Part shown: positions 41,750 through 52,300 of the stretch, in pieces
How positions within the stretch are numbered: the stretch's first letter is position 1
How the letters are laid out: each line of letters starts with the position of its first letter
Source: Nitrosomonas sp.
GTDB taxonomy: Bacteria > Pseudomonadota > Gammaproteobacteria > Burkholderiales > Nitrosomonadaceae
Direction: 5' to 3'
Assembly (NCBI RefSeq): GCF_020852615.1
Contig: NZ_JADZAJ010000005.1
Location: 113,772-177,771, forward strand
DNA length: 64,000 nt
Notes under the pieces: model-generated
What the model saw: only the letters and a program-made list of their open reading frames with translations
Told to the model about the DNA's origin: nothing
Database searches by the model: none
Made by a program: the position numbers and the translations under genes

Positions 41750-43270
41750 CTACTGTATTTCTTCAATCGGAAACGGGCACCCCACTAAAAATCCCTGGAT
41801 ATAATCAATCCCGATTTTTGCCAATCTTTCCCGAATATCCTGCGTCTCAACCAGCTCACCTATTGTTCCAATTTTTAGGGCATGTGCAAATTTGCTGATA
41901 TTTTCAACTTTTTTCAGATCTTCCGCATCACGCAATATGTTACAGATCAGGCTGCCATCTATCTTTAAAAAATCAGCCCGAATATGCTTCAGCAAATCAA
42001 ACGAACTGCGATCATGGTTAAAACTGCATAACGAAATAAGGCAGCCAGATTGCCGTAATTTTTTTACAAATTGAGCTGTGTTTTGCAAATTATCCATTGC
42101 ATCAGCTGTTTCAATTTCGAAACATAGTTTCCCCGGTTCAATTTTGACAGCGTTCAGCAATTGCCGAATATGATCAGCAAACAGTGGATCGTTTAACGTA
42201 CTCCGTGCCAGATTAATCCCAAACGAAACTCGCGATCCCTGTTTCTGTTTAGCAATGTAATGAATTATTTTTTCAGCCACCCACTTATCTAAACGTGGCA
42301 TCAGGTTATATTTTTCAACAAAGGGCAGAAAAGCACCCGGAGGAATCAGGTTGGATTCCTCCTCCGCCATTCGTATGAGTACCTCATAGCAAATTGGCAC
42401 TTCCTGATCCGATCTTGCAGCAACTATGCTTTGGCAGTACAGATGGAATTCATTCTGCTCGATAGCCTGAATAATTCGCTTTGAAAAATCTACAGACACC
42501 CAGGCTACTTGTTGATCCGTGTTCTTACCTGAAATCTGTGTATCTTTAGTTCCCTGTAATTGCTTTTGCCAGGCCGCTACCTGATCTCCCATATTTTGCG
42601 GCAGTATTTCCCCTTTTTTCATTAATCGCGGAGTGTAAAGCATATAAAACCCTATCACCCTGCCAGCCGAATCAAAGTGCGGCATAAAATGACCTGTAAC
42701 CAGACACGCTGACTGATTTGCAAGTTGCTGAACATATTGGTTCTGTACAGTCTCTCCTGAGAGTACGCGTTCAATAGCAACACCAATATCAAAAAATAAC
42801 GATTGATTAAAAAATTCTTTAAGGAATCTGTTTTCCACTTGCTCAGATCGTAATCCAAACCATTGCCGGAAGGCCCGGTTGTGGTACTGGCACTGTTGCT
42901 CTGTACTAAAATAAGCGAGCATTACTGGAAAGTTTTCATCTACGATCTGTAGCTTTGCCTTACTCTCTGAAGAAGTTTTTTCAGCCCAGAGCCGATATTT
43001 AATCTCATTAGCCAAGCGCTCTTTTTGTGCTGCTAATTGCGCGAATTGCTTTGCAAAAACTTTTTCGGTATGTGCAATTTGTACAATCATCACCAGAATT
43101 GCTGCCAGCAGGATTACCCATAATCCGGCAACAATATATGAGTCAGTCGTAATTAAAGAATGATCCAATGCAATTAATAAAGCCATGACAACAACTGCTG
43201 CCATGGCCGATAAGAAAGGTTTAATCGCACTGATTTTTGAAGTGGTACGCATAGCCATATTCAGGAGCAT
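41750..43270 (-). CDS. Membrane PAS-EAL protein with degenerate EAL domain
   Basis: Two N-terminal TM segments, PAS-like region, then CYEVLIRMAEEESNLIPPGAFLPFVEKY...INLARSTL...CFEIETAD...CSFNHDRSSFDLLKHIRADFLKIDGSLI. Confidence 0.85.
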   Translation of the reverse strand: MLLNMAMRTTSKISAIKPFLSAMAAVVVMALLIALDHSLITTDSYIVAGLWVILLAAILVMIVQIAHTEKVFAKQFAQLAAQKERLANEIKYRLWAEKTSSESKAKLQIVDENFPVMLAYFSTEQQCQYHNRAFRQWFGLRSEQVENRFLKEFFNQSLFFDIGVAIERVLSGETVQNQYVQQLANQSACLVTGHFMPHFDSAGRVIGFYMLYTPRLMKKGEILPQNMGDQVAAWQKQLQGTKDTQISGKNTDQQVAWVSVDFSKRIIQAIEQNEFHLYCQSIVAARSDQEVPICYEVLIRMAEEESNLIPPGAFLPFVEKYNLMPRLDKWVAEKIIHYIAKQKQGSRVSFGINLARSTLNDPLFADHIRQLLNAVKIEPGKLCFEIETADAMDNLQNTAQFVKKLRQSGCLISLCSFNHDRSSFDLLKHIRADFLKIDGSLICNILRDAEDLKKVENISKFAHALKIGTIGELVETQDIRERLAKIGIDYIQGFLVGCPFPIEEIQ

Positions 43271-43308
43271 TTATCGAAATACTTATTCCCCAAAAAACTG
43301 ACAGCAAA

Positions 43309-44340
43309 TTAGCTGTAAACACTCAGCGGGTGTACTGAAGCCCAGAATTTCCAGAAATCACCAGGCGTTACTACAAAATCCCGGGTGGCATTTTCATTGA
43401 CTGCAGTCAATTTTAATTGCCGAATTTTTTTCTTTCTCAGGGCCTGGAGTAATGGTAAAAACCAGTTTTTTTCCAGGTTAACCAACTCGTTCCGCCAGCT
43501 GTACGCATCCCTGTATTGAGCATATTTCTGCAGATCATCCAGCACAATCAATTGCCTGCCCACGTTACTGGAATGATTGAGTAATGCATCTGCATCTTTC
43601 GGTAAAGGATGGTGCATACCCCCCCCTGCTTCTGCCAAAGCCCGGGTAAATAAGTTATTTCCCCAAACGCTGTCATAGGTTGAATGTATCTTTGCAGGCC
43701 GGACTCCACCTCCCCACACCCACAAACTGTTTATTGGCAGCTCACCTCGCATTTCTCTGGCCTGATTTATCGGGTGCTCATAAAAAATCATCTGGATTTC
43801 ATTAATCCTGCTGTTCCAGCTCCTGCTGTTTTTTCCCTGCGGCAAAAGGTTGTTGATGTTTTTCCCGGCAGCTTCGCTCAATAAAAATGTTTTTAAATCC
43901 GGAATCTCATTGCATTTCAGGTACCAGCGATTGGGGTGAAGGGGCAGTAAAGCTGCTCCATCATCTGAAAGAAGCTTATTGATACTATCGGCAAGAGAAT
44001 TTGCTTCCTTTAAGGAAATATTCAGAATGTGACTATCTCCAAGGAGTATGTGGTTATTTTCGATTCGCAAATAAACCGGATCAGCTCGCAGCCAGTAATT
44101 TTCTCCAATTTCAATTTTATTTTCTTCATGTAACAGCATGATCGAAGCTACAGGCCAATCATGTTGTTTATCAACATTAAAATTTTTACATAGCCAGGAT
44201 TCCAATACCTGCCCTGCAGCTGTAGCACTATCACTTTTAGCCAGAATAGTTTCCAAAGCGGGCAATTTCAAATCACGATAGATATCAGTTAGTGATCTAT
44301 CCGGCCAAAACATATCAGGAATAAATAAATGCAGATTCAT
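43309..44340 (-). CDS. RpfE-type / phosphoglycerate mutase-like regulatory protein
   Basis: ENYWLRADPVYLRIENNHILLGD and INSLWVWGGGVRP motifs recalled for the RpfE-type family. Confidence 0.55.
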   Translation of the reverse strand: MNLHLFIPDMFWPDRSLTDIYRDLKLPALETILAKSDSATAAGQVLESWLCKNFNVDKQHDWPVASIMLLHEENKIEIGENYWLRADPVYLRIENNHILLGDSHILNISLKEANSLADSINKLLSDDGAALLPLHPNRWYLKCNEIPDLKTFLLSEAAGKNINNLLPQGKNSRSWNSRINEIQMIFYEHPINQAREMRGELPINSLWVWGGGVRPAKIHSTYDSVWGNNLFTRALAEAGGGMHHPLPKDADALLNHSSNVGRQLIVLDDLQKYAQYRDAYSWRNELVNLEKNWFLPLLQALRKKKIRQLKLTAVNENATRDFVVTPGDFWKFWASVHPLSVYS

Positions 44341-44552
44341 TTAAAGTAAAAAAATAAAAGACTTGAAAATAAATAATTATTGTGACTTGAAGATATGTAT
44401 TTTTCAGCCCGGCTATAGATCTTATCTACTGCTTAAGTATCTCGCTGTTATGCTCTGTGTACATTGCTTCATCTCGTACCATCCGGTTTCAGAGGCACCT
44501 TTATAAATTAATAAGAACCATTAGTTGCATATTTGTCAGATTTGAATATAAT

Positions 44553-44575
44553 TTTAAGAATCGTTCTCATTATTA
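44553..44575. promoter_or_regulatory. Candidate Fur box upstream of bfd-bfr
   Basis: TTTTAAGAATCGTTCTCATTATT (reverse complement AATAATGAGAACGATTCTTAAAA) resembles a Fur-box-like sequence upstream of iron-storage genes. Confidence 0.55.
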
Positions 44576-44647
44576 AATGCAGGCATAGCTGGCAGGCCTT
44601 AAGTATAGAACGTGAATCTGAAAACTATTCGACAAAAAATATCTTTC

Positions 44648-44848
44648 ATGTATATTTGTTTATGCAAGGGCGTAACTGATCGTGATATCTGTCAGGCTGT
44701 AAAACAGGGCGCTGTAAGGATGCGTGATCTGAGAAGCAGCCTGGGTGTTACCGGACAGTGTGGTGTTTGTGCTTGCCGTGCCAAAATGACGCTGGATAAA
44801 GCATTAAGCCAGGAATTTGCTCAGCAGGCTGGTGTCAGGTCATTGTAA
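44648..44848 (+). CDS. bfd: Bacterioferritin-associated ferredoxin
   Basis: MYICLCKGVTDRDICQAVKQGAVRMRDLRSSLGVTGQCGVCACRA (BFD-like [2Fe-2S] cysteines). ORF track start 44612. Confidence 0.92.
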   Translation: MYICLCKGVTDRDICQAVKQGAVRMRDLRSSLGVTGQCGVCACRAKMTLDKALSQEFAQQAGVRSL

Positions 44849-44902
44849 AAACCGTACCCGGTTTGCCGGTATTTGTTAACAGTTCATTTATAGAGAAAAA
44901 CC

Positions 44903-45367
44903 ATGAAAGGGAATGCCGATATTATTCGCTGGCTAAATCGTCAGTTACAGCATGAATTGACTGCGATCAATCAATACTTCCTTCATGCGCGTATGTATAA
45001 AAACTGGGGATTTAACAAACTGGGATCGCATGAATATCACGAATCTATTGAAGAGATGAAACATGCAGATCAATTGATTGAACGTATTCTTTTTCTTGAG
45101 GGGCTGCCTAATCTGCAAGAACTTGGCAAGTTATTGATTGGTGAAAATGTACAAGAATGTATCTCTTGTGACTTAGAGCTGGAGCGTACTGCCAGGGAAA
45201 CACTTATCAGTGCAGTCGCCGCTTGTGAAACAGCTCAAGATTTTGTCTCACGTGAAATTTTCAAGGAAATTCTGGAAGATACAGAAGAGCATATTGACTG
45301 GCTGGAAACTCAGCAGGATATGGTTCAAAGTATCGGGTCACAAAACTGGCTGCAAAGTCAGATTTAA
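44903..45367 (+). CDS. bfr: Bacterioferritin
   Basis: [36 protein letters not shown]...[28 protein letters not shown]. Confidence 0.95.
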   Translation: MKGNADIIRWLNRQLQHELTAINQYFLHARMYKNWGFNKLGSHEYHESIEEMKHADQLIERILFLEGLPNLQELGKLLIGENVQECISCDLELERTARETLISAVAACETAQDFVSREIFKEILEDTEEHIDWLETQQDMVQSIGSQNWLQSQI

Positions 45368-45485
45368 TTTTCTGAGCGTATTTCACTGGTGGCCAGGTTG
45401 TAAACCGGTTCTGTCTGTCTATGCAGACTGTTAAAGATCAGGATATACAGTAGAATACTGTGCATAGTGAACTAGGTTTATTACT

Positions 45486-46286
45486 ATGACTATCCATTGT
45501 ACCCAGTGCAACAGCGGTCGTGTCTACAGGTCAAGATTAAGACCTGGTGAGCGTACTCCCGCCCATTTATTGCTGGCTCCTTATCGCTGTCGTGACTGCA
45601 AAACGCGTTTCTGGGGGCGGGACAGCAATGCCTATCTGGTTACTGCTGTAGGAATAGGTAGTGTACTTCTACTGGGCTCCCTTACTTGGATAGGATTTTC
45701 TTCTGATGAATCAGTAGAAAGAAGCCCGCTGTTACAGCCACAAACAGCATCTACCATAGATTCACTTCAATCCAGTTCCCAACTTCCCTCTCCCAGCCCG
45801 TCAGCCAAACCGACACTTACTGAAGCAATTGCACGTGGAGAGAATATTGATCTTCAGTCAGTTAAAAGTGAGAACACAAACATTTTACCTAATCCGGACG
45901 ATAACCGGCTTTATACAATTAATTTATTCCTTGAAAAAGCAAAAAAAGGTAATGCGGACGCCCAATACCAATTGGGTATTCTGTATCTAACCGGGAAAGG
46001 GACACTTCAGGATTTTTCAGAAGCGTCAAAATGGTTTATTTCTGCAGCTGAACAAAATCACCCACTTGCACAATATGAGCTGGGGTTGCTTTATCAAATT
46101 GGTCAGGGTGTGGAAATGGATAACGAAAAAAGTTATATGTGGTTGAATCTGGCAGCAGCTGCTGGTATAGAACAGGCTGCACTTGCTCGAGACAAGGTCA
46201 TGCGATTGCTTAGCCGTACTCAACTTGCTTCAGCACAAAAAGCGGCCCGGGAATGGCTTACTTCCAGAAATAAATCTGAAAAATAA
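45486..46286 (+). CDS. Zinc-ribbon, TM, Sel1-repeat protein
   Basis: CTQCNSGRVYRS...YRCRDCKTRFWGRD (CxxC x2), TM VTAVGIGSVLLLGSLTWIGF, Sel1 repeats NADAQYQLGILYLTGKGTLQDFSEASKWF, HPLAQYELGLLYQIGQGVEMDNEKSYMWLNLAA. Confidence 0.8.
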   Translation: MTIHCTQCNSGRVYRSRLRPGERTPAHLLLAPYRCRDCKTRFWGRDSNAYLVTAVGIGSVLLLGSLTWIGFSSDESVERSPLLQPQTASTIDSLQSSSQLPSPSPSAKPTLTEAIARGENIDLQSVKSENTNILPNPDDNRLYTINLFLEKAKKGNADAQYQLGILYLTGKGTLQDFSEASKWFISAAEQNHPLAQYELGLLYQIGQGVEMDNEKSYMWLNLAAAAGIEQAALARDKVMRLLSRTQLASAQKAAREWLTSRNKSEK

Positions 46287-46331
46287 ATTCCTTCCCCGAG
46301 CTTGATAAATCAGTAAAAAACACTCCAGCCT

Positions 46332-47711
46332 TTAGAGTGCTTTTACCATATCCTCAACAACCTTTTTGGCATCACCGAATACCATCATGGTCTTGTCCAT
46401 ATAGAAAAGATCGTTATCCAACCCTGCATAACCAACAGCCATACTGCGCTTGACAACCATCACTGTGCGCGCCTTATAGGCTTCCAGAATCGGCATTCCG
46501 TAAATTGGACTACCCTGCACATTTGCAGCCGGGTTAACCACGTCGTTTGCACCCAGTACAAGAACAACATCCGTATTCGGGAAATCACTATTGATTTCGT
46601 CCATCTCCTGTACCATCTCGTAAGGAATTTCAGCCTCTGCAAGTAAGACGTTCATATGCCCCGGCATACGGCCTGCAACAGGGTGAATGGCAAAACGTAC
46701 ATTGATCCCTTTCTTATGTAGTGCCTGCGCCAACTCTTTAACTGCATGTTGTGCACGTGCAACCGCCAGCCCATACCCGGGAATGATGATAACGCTATCC
46801 GCATTCCCCATCAGGAATGCCGCATCATCTGCGCTACCGCTACGATAGGATTTCTGTGTGCCATCATCAACACTCTGACTGCCGCCATCGCTACCGAAAC
46901 CTCCCAGAATGACAGAAAGGAACGGGCGATTCATGGCCTTACACATGATATAGGAAAGAATTGCACCAGAACTGCCCACCAGCGAGCCCGCAATAATCAG
47001 CATCGGATTCCCGAGTGAAAAGCCAATTCCTGCAGCTGCCCATCCGGAATAGGAATTCAGCATTGAGATCACAACTGGCATATCTGCACCGCCAATTGGA
47101 ATAATGATAAGGAAACCAAGCAGGAAAGCAATAGCAGTCATTGCTGAAAATGCTGTCCAGTTTGTTGCCTCGCTAAAGAAAAACCATAATCCGAAACCGA
47201 TCATAACAATGGCCAGTAACAGATTGATCATGTGCTGACCACCAAAAATAATTGGTGCTCCACTCATCCGGCCGGACAGTTTAAGAAATGCAATAACAGA
47301 ACCGGACCATGTCATGGCGCCAATGAAGGTACCCAGAAAAAGTTCGAGTTTGTTGCCGGTTGGCAATATTTCAGGCAAATCAAATGAAGCCGGATTATTA
47401 ACGGCTGTAATTGCAATAAATACTGCAGCCAGACCAACAAGTGAATGCATAAATGCAATCAGTTCCGGCATAGCCGTCATCTGGATACGCTGCGCTATAA
47501 TTGAACCAATGATTGCACCAATAGCGATACATCCCAGAATTAGCCCCCAGTTTCCGGTAATCGTCAATGTAGTAGATACAGCGATAGCCATACCCAACAT
47601 GCCAAGAAGATTTCCGCGGCGAGCAGAAAGAGGTGAACTCAACCCCTTAAGTGAGAGAATAAAAAATACAGCTGCGACCAAATAGGCAAGAGCAATAAAA
47701 TTAACAGACAT
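46332..47711 (-). CDS. pntB: NAD(P) transhydrogenase subunit beta
   Basis: IPIGGADMPVVISMLNSYSGWAAAGIGF, IIPGYGLAVARAQHAVKEL, AVGYAGLDNDLFYMDKTMMVFGDAKK. Confidence 0.96.
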   Translation of the reverse strand: MSVNFIALAYLVAAVFFILSLKGLSSPLSARRGNLLGMLGMAIAVSTTLTITGNWGLILGCIAIGAIIGSIIAQRIQMTAMPELIAFMHSLVGLAAVFIAITAVNNPASFDLPEILPTGNKLELFLGTFIGAMTWSGSVIAFLKLSGRMSGAPIIFGGQHMINLLLAIVMIGFGLWFFFSEATNWTAFSAMTAIAFLLGFLIIIPIGGADMPVVISMLNSYSGWAAAGIGFSLGNPMLIIAGSLVGSSGAILSYIMCKAMNRPFLSVILGGFGSDGGSQSVDDGTQKSYRSGSADDAAFLMGNADSVIIIPGYGLAVARAQHAVKELAQALHKKGINVRFAIHPVAGRMPGHMNVLLAEAEIPYEMVQEMDEINSDFPNTDVVLVLGANDVVNPAANVQGSPIYGMPILEAYKARTVMVVKRSMAVGYAGLDNDLFYMDKTMMVFGDAKKVVEDMVKAL

Positions 47712-48020
47712 TTAGGCTTTTCCTTTTTTGTCTTTTTTCTTAAACATTTCCAGCATCCGCTGAGTAACCAGAAATCCACCAAATACATTGATAGATGCCA
47801 GAATAACGGCAGCAGCCCCCAACCAGGCACCCCAGTCAGCCTCAGTAGATCCGGCTGCCAGCATTGCCCCTACCAGAATGATGCTGGAGATGGCATTGGT
47901 CACGGACATTAAAGGGGTGTGGAGAGCTGGCGTCACATTCCACACTACATGGTAACCAACGAACACTGCCAGTACAAATATTGTCAGATTAACAATCGTT
48001 GGATCGACTTCTCCAATCAT
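47712..48020 (-). CDS. pntAB: NAD(P) transhydrogenase subunit alpha, membrane part
   Basis: [39 protein letters not shown]; follows pntAA. Confidence 0.95.
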   Translation of the reverse strand: MIGEVDPTIVNLTIFVLAVFVGYHVVWNVTPALHTPLMSVTNAISSIILVGAMLAAGSTEADWGAWLGAAAVILASINVFGGFLVTQRMLEMFKKKDKKGKA

Positions 48021-48072
48021 ATGTTTTCCTTATAGAAATTCATAAATTTTTATGAGTACAGCAAGTGTTCAC

Positions 48073-49200
48073 TTATACCTTGCCAATTACTTCCCCGGCA
48101 ATACAGGCCAGGCTGCCATTGATAACCTCGTCTTCACGATCTATTTTGAGCTCACCGGTTTGTGCATCAAGTATCAGATTCAGAAAATTCAGCAGATTAC
48201 GTGCATATAACGCACTGGCATCGGCTGCCACCAATCCGGGTAAATTCGCAATACCCACCAGATGTACGCCGTGTTTAACCACTGTTTTACCCAATTCTGA
48301 TAATGGGCAGTTCCCACCCGCCTCAACCGCCATATCAACAATGACTGACCCCGGCTTCATGGCCTTAACTGTTTCTTCACTGATGAGAACAGGTGCAGGT
48401 CGCCCTGGAATCAGAGCTGTCGTAATAATAATGTCAGCAGCAGCAGCGCGATCCTGAATCAACTCACCTTGCCGGCGTTTATAATCCTCCGACATCTCCG
48501 ATGCATACCCGCCAGCTGTCTCGGCTTTGGCTTTTTCTTCATCCGTCAGTGGAACTTCCACAAACTTTGCCCCTAAACTCTCAACCTGTTCCTTGACTGC
48601 TGGCCTTACGTCAAAAGCTTCAACTACAGCTCCCAGCCGTTTGGCAGTGGCAATAGCCTGTAACCCGGCCACACCCGCCCCCAGAATCAGCACACGCGCT
48701 GCCTTAACTGTACCTGCAGCCGTCATCAGCATGGGGAAAAATTTCTGGTATATATTAGCAGCCAGGATAACTGCTTTATATCCGCCAATATTGGCCTGGG
48801 AAGAGAGAACATCCATACTTTGCGCTCGCGATATACGCGGTAATTTTTCCATCGCAAACGCAGTTATCCCATGCCTGGCTACAGATTCGAGTTCCTCCAG
48901 ATGATGTGGTGCAAGCAAGCCAATAAGTACGGCATCCTTTTTCATTAGTGCCAGCTCACTTATTTCCGGCCCTCTCACTTTCAGCACAATCTGAGATTGC
49001 TCATATAGCTGCGAAGCAGAAGAAACAACAGTAGCACCTGCTTCCTGAAAGGCCGAATCCGGAATACTCGCACCAACACCAGCACCTGACTGCACCAGAA
49101 CGATATGCAATCCCTTGGCAGTTAATTTTTTGACAGTTTCCGGCGTGGCCGCCACGCGCGTTTCCCCTGCACGTGTTTCAGCAGGTATGCCTATGTGCAT
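48073..49200 (-). CDS. pntAA: NAD(P) transhydrogenase subunit alpha, soluble part
   Basis: MHIGIPAETRAGETRVAATPETVKKL, ILGAGVAGLQAIATAKRLGAVVEAFDVR. Confidence 0.95.
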   Translation of the reverse strand: MHIGIPAETRAGETRVAATPETVKKLTAKGLHIVLVQSGAGVGASIPDSAFQEAGATVVSSASQLYEQSQIVLKVRGPEISELALMKKDAVLIGLLAPHHLEELESVARHGITAFAMEKLPRISRAQSMDVLSSQANIGGYKAVILAANIYQKFFPMLMTAAGTVKAARVLILGAGVAGLQAIATAKRLGAVVEAFDVRPAVKEQVESLGAKFVEVPLTDEEKAKAETAGGYASEMSEDYKRRQGELIQDRAAAADIIITTALIPGRPAPVLISEETVKAMKPGSVIVDMAVEAGGNCPLSELGKTVVKHGVHLVGIANLPGLVAADASALYARNLLNFLNLILDAQTGELKIDREDEVINGSLACIAGEVIGKV

Positions 49201-49326
49201 GGATATTCCCCCTTATTATTTTGATAATTCATTGATTAGAATTGATATAAATTTAATTAATGCTGGATTATAAATCAATTTACTGTTGATTAAATCTCGG
49301 TGGCATTTTCTGCCCGGTCAGGAAAT

Positions 49327-52300
49327 TCAGTTACCGCCATGTTGCAGACAGTGACCGATCCACCGGCCTGTCAGCTTCTCCTGAACACTATTTTGGCGTA
49401 AACGTGATGCCAGCCCGCTAAAATCAACCATATCCAGCGGCTGATCCTGGTTAAAACAGGAAAATACATATGTGACCTCCCCCGTTACCGGGTCTTTCTG
49501 CGGCTGCAGACACTGTGCACAAATCTCTTTCATCATGCATTGCATCGGGGAATTGATCGAGCCAACTGCAAAATGTTCCGCCTTAAGATAAGGAGCAAGC
49601 TGCTGATGCCGTGCCGCACCGACAGCAGCCATCATACGATCGGAACCGATAACAATAATACGATCAGCTGCCTGCATCGGAATCGGTATACGGCCAAGTT
49701 CACCCCTGGCATAAGCCACCATCGCCTGCACAATATTCCCGACATAACTCAGATCACCCGGGCGGGAAGGCTGAAACCCGGGTGCCTCGTCACTGCACCA
49801 GACAATGGTATCCGCTGCTGCTTCTATTTCTGCCACCTTATAACGATCTGCCAGCTTTTTGTATCCGGCAAAATACAGAACCCTGCAACCGGCAGCACGT
49901 GCGGCAGCACCAATAGAGAATAACACCGCATTACCCAGACCGCCGCCAACCAATACAACGGTTTCATTGGATTCAATCTCTGTTGGAGCACCTGTCGGGC
50001 CCATCAGTACGACCGGTTCGCCTGGCTGCAGCAAAGTGCATAAATTTGCTGATCCTCCCATTTCCAGTGCTATCAGCGAAACCAGTCCTTTGGATACATC
50101 AACCGAAGCACCGGTGAGTGCGATACCTTCCATCGCAAGACGAGTCTCTCCAGAAATTTTGGCAAGTGATGCATAATTCTGGAAGCGATAAAACTGCCCC
50201 GGGTGAAAATGACGTGCTGCCTGCGGGGCATGAACAACAACTTCTATGATGTTTGAGGTCAGTCTTTCCACCTTATGCACAGTAGCACGCAACAATCCTC
50301 CAACTTCAGCAAAAAACCGGGAAGGAGCCTGTGCTGACGCAGGATCGACTTGAGCCAGCACCTGGCTTACTACAGGATACCCCTGCTTAGCGCTCGCCAT
50401 TGCCTTAACCACATTTCCCGAATAAGACGGATGCAAATCACCGAAGAAACTGATAAAGCGTCCGTCATCAGAGCAACTTAACAATACTGCCGGTATTTCC
50501 GGTTTAGGGTTACTCCGAACCGCATCAAGGGGGTTGCCCTGCTCATCGCAGGAAGCGAAATAGCGCCCGTTCAGCTTGAAATTTTGTGCATCTTCACGCG
50601 CCAGAACTGTATTTGGCTGAGTTCCCGCAGCCACCAGGATTGTACGCGCAGGCAGAGTAACCTCTCTGGTTTTTTGCCAGCTGCCTTCCTCATTTACCTC
50701 CTGTACCGTAAAGTGAATGGATTGAACATGTTCCCACTGATCAATATCAATTCTCGCTGGTGTCAGACCCTCTGCAAAATATATTCCTTCTTCCAGTGCC
50801 TTCTCTACTTCTTCGTGATTCAGCGTATAAGAAGGGCTGTCGATCAACCGTTTCCGATAGGCAATCATGGCACCACCCCAAGATTGCAATAATGCGGCAA
50901 CACGAGGCTCACGCCCTTCCAGCGCAGCTAAAGCCTTTTCGCTGCGGATGGCTTGCGCATGTCTCATAAATTCTTCCGCAATCTCGCATTCTTCACTATC
51001 CCAGTTCACGCGCACCGCTTCTTCACCCTGTACGGCGGCCAGTATTTCATAGCGCTGCAGGAATTTTTCCACCTGAACCGGATAATAGGCCAGTGCTTCG
51101 GTCGCTGCATCAATAGCCGTCAGCCCCCCTCCAATTACTACAACCGGTAAGCGTAACTGCATATTGGCAATGGAGCTGCTCTGTGCTGCACCTGTCAGCT
51201 GGAGAGCCATCAAAAAATCGGAAGCTGCACGCACACCGCGTGCCAACCCGTTGGGAATGTCCAGAATTGTTGGGCGCCCTGCACCTGCTGCCAGTGCAAT
51301 ATGATCAAAACCAAGATCCCATGCATCTTCAACAGTTAGTGTGCCACCAAAACGCACACCACCAAACAGGGCAAATTCCGAGCGACGCTCCAGCAACAAA
51401 CGGATCAGTTTGAGAAAATTCTTATCCCAGCGGACTGTTATGCCATATTCAGCGACACCACCGAATCCGGCAGGCAACCGTTCCCCCAGATCTTCACCCA
51501 GTTGTTTTACATCAAAAATTGGTACAAAGGCACTGCGCTCACCCGCTATATTTATCCCGGACACCGCAGCCGATAAAGGCTCTATTTTTAACCCATCGAC
51601 CCCTACCACAGTATGCCCATCATTCATCAGATGATGCGACAGCGTATAACCCGCCGGCCCCATACCGACCACCAGCACTTTCCTGCCGGTTGCCGCTTTA
51701 GGATAAGGTCTGAGAAAATCAAGAGGATTCCAGCGCGTCAACAAGCTGTAAATTTCAAATCCCCAGGGCAATTCAAGTACATCTTTCAATGTCCGTGTCT
51801 CAGCCTGAGGAATATTGACCGGATCCTGCTTCTGATAAATACACGATTTCATGCAATCATTACAGATCCGATGGCCCGTTCCGGCACACATTGGATTATC
51901 CAGCACAATCATAGCCAGACTGCCGATTGCCACCCCCTGTGATTTCAGTTTATGAAATTCTGAAATCCGTTCTTCCAGCGGACAACCGGCCAGCAATACA
52001 CCCAGATCATTTTTTTTGAATGCTTTAACTTCCGGAGTTTCTTTTGATTTTTGTAAAAATCCTTTTGAACAGGAATCTTTGCCCTGTTCATGGCACCAGA
52101 TACAGTAATTGGTTTCATCCAGAGCACCTGTTAAATCAGTTCCCTGATCAGTCAGCGAAAACCCTTCCCGATGCCGGGTATGGTCAAGACTGTGAACCGT
52201 ATATCCATTCAGGTCATTACTCGTCAGCGACAACAGATGCCGGGAATCTAGTTTACGCGGAGATTTAAACAAAATACCCTGCCGGGTATGCGCCTGCCCT

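Noticed and set aside
47712-49200. Split PntA as possible frameshifted gene
   Set aside because: Separate PntAA and PntAB subunits are a normal arrangement in many proteobacteria.
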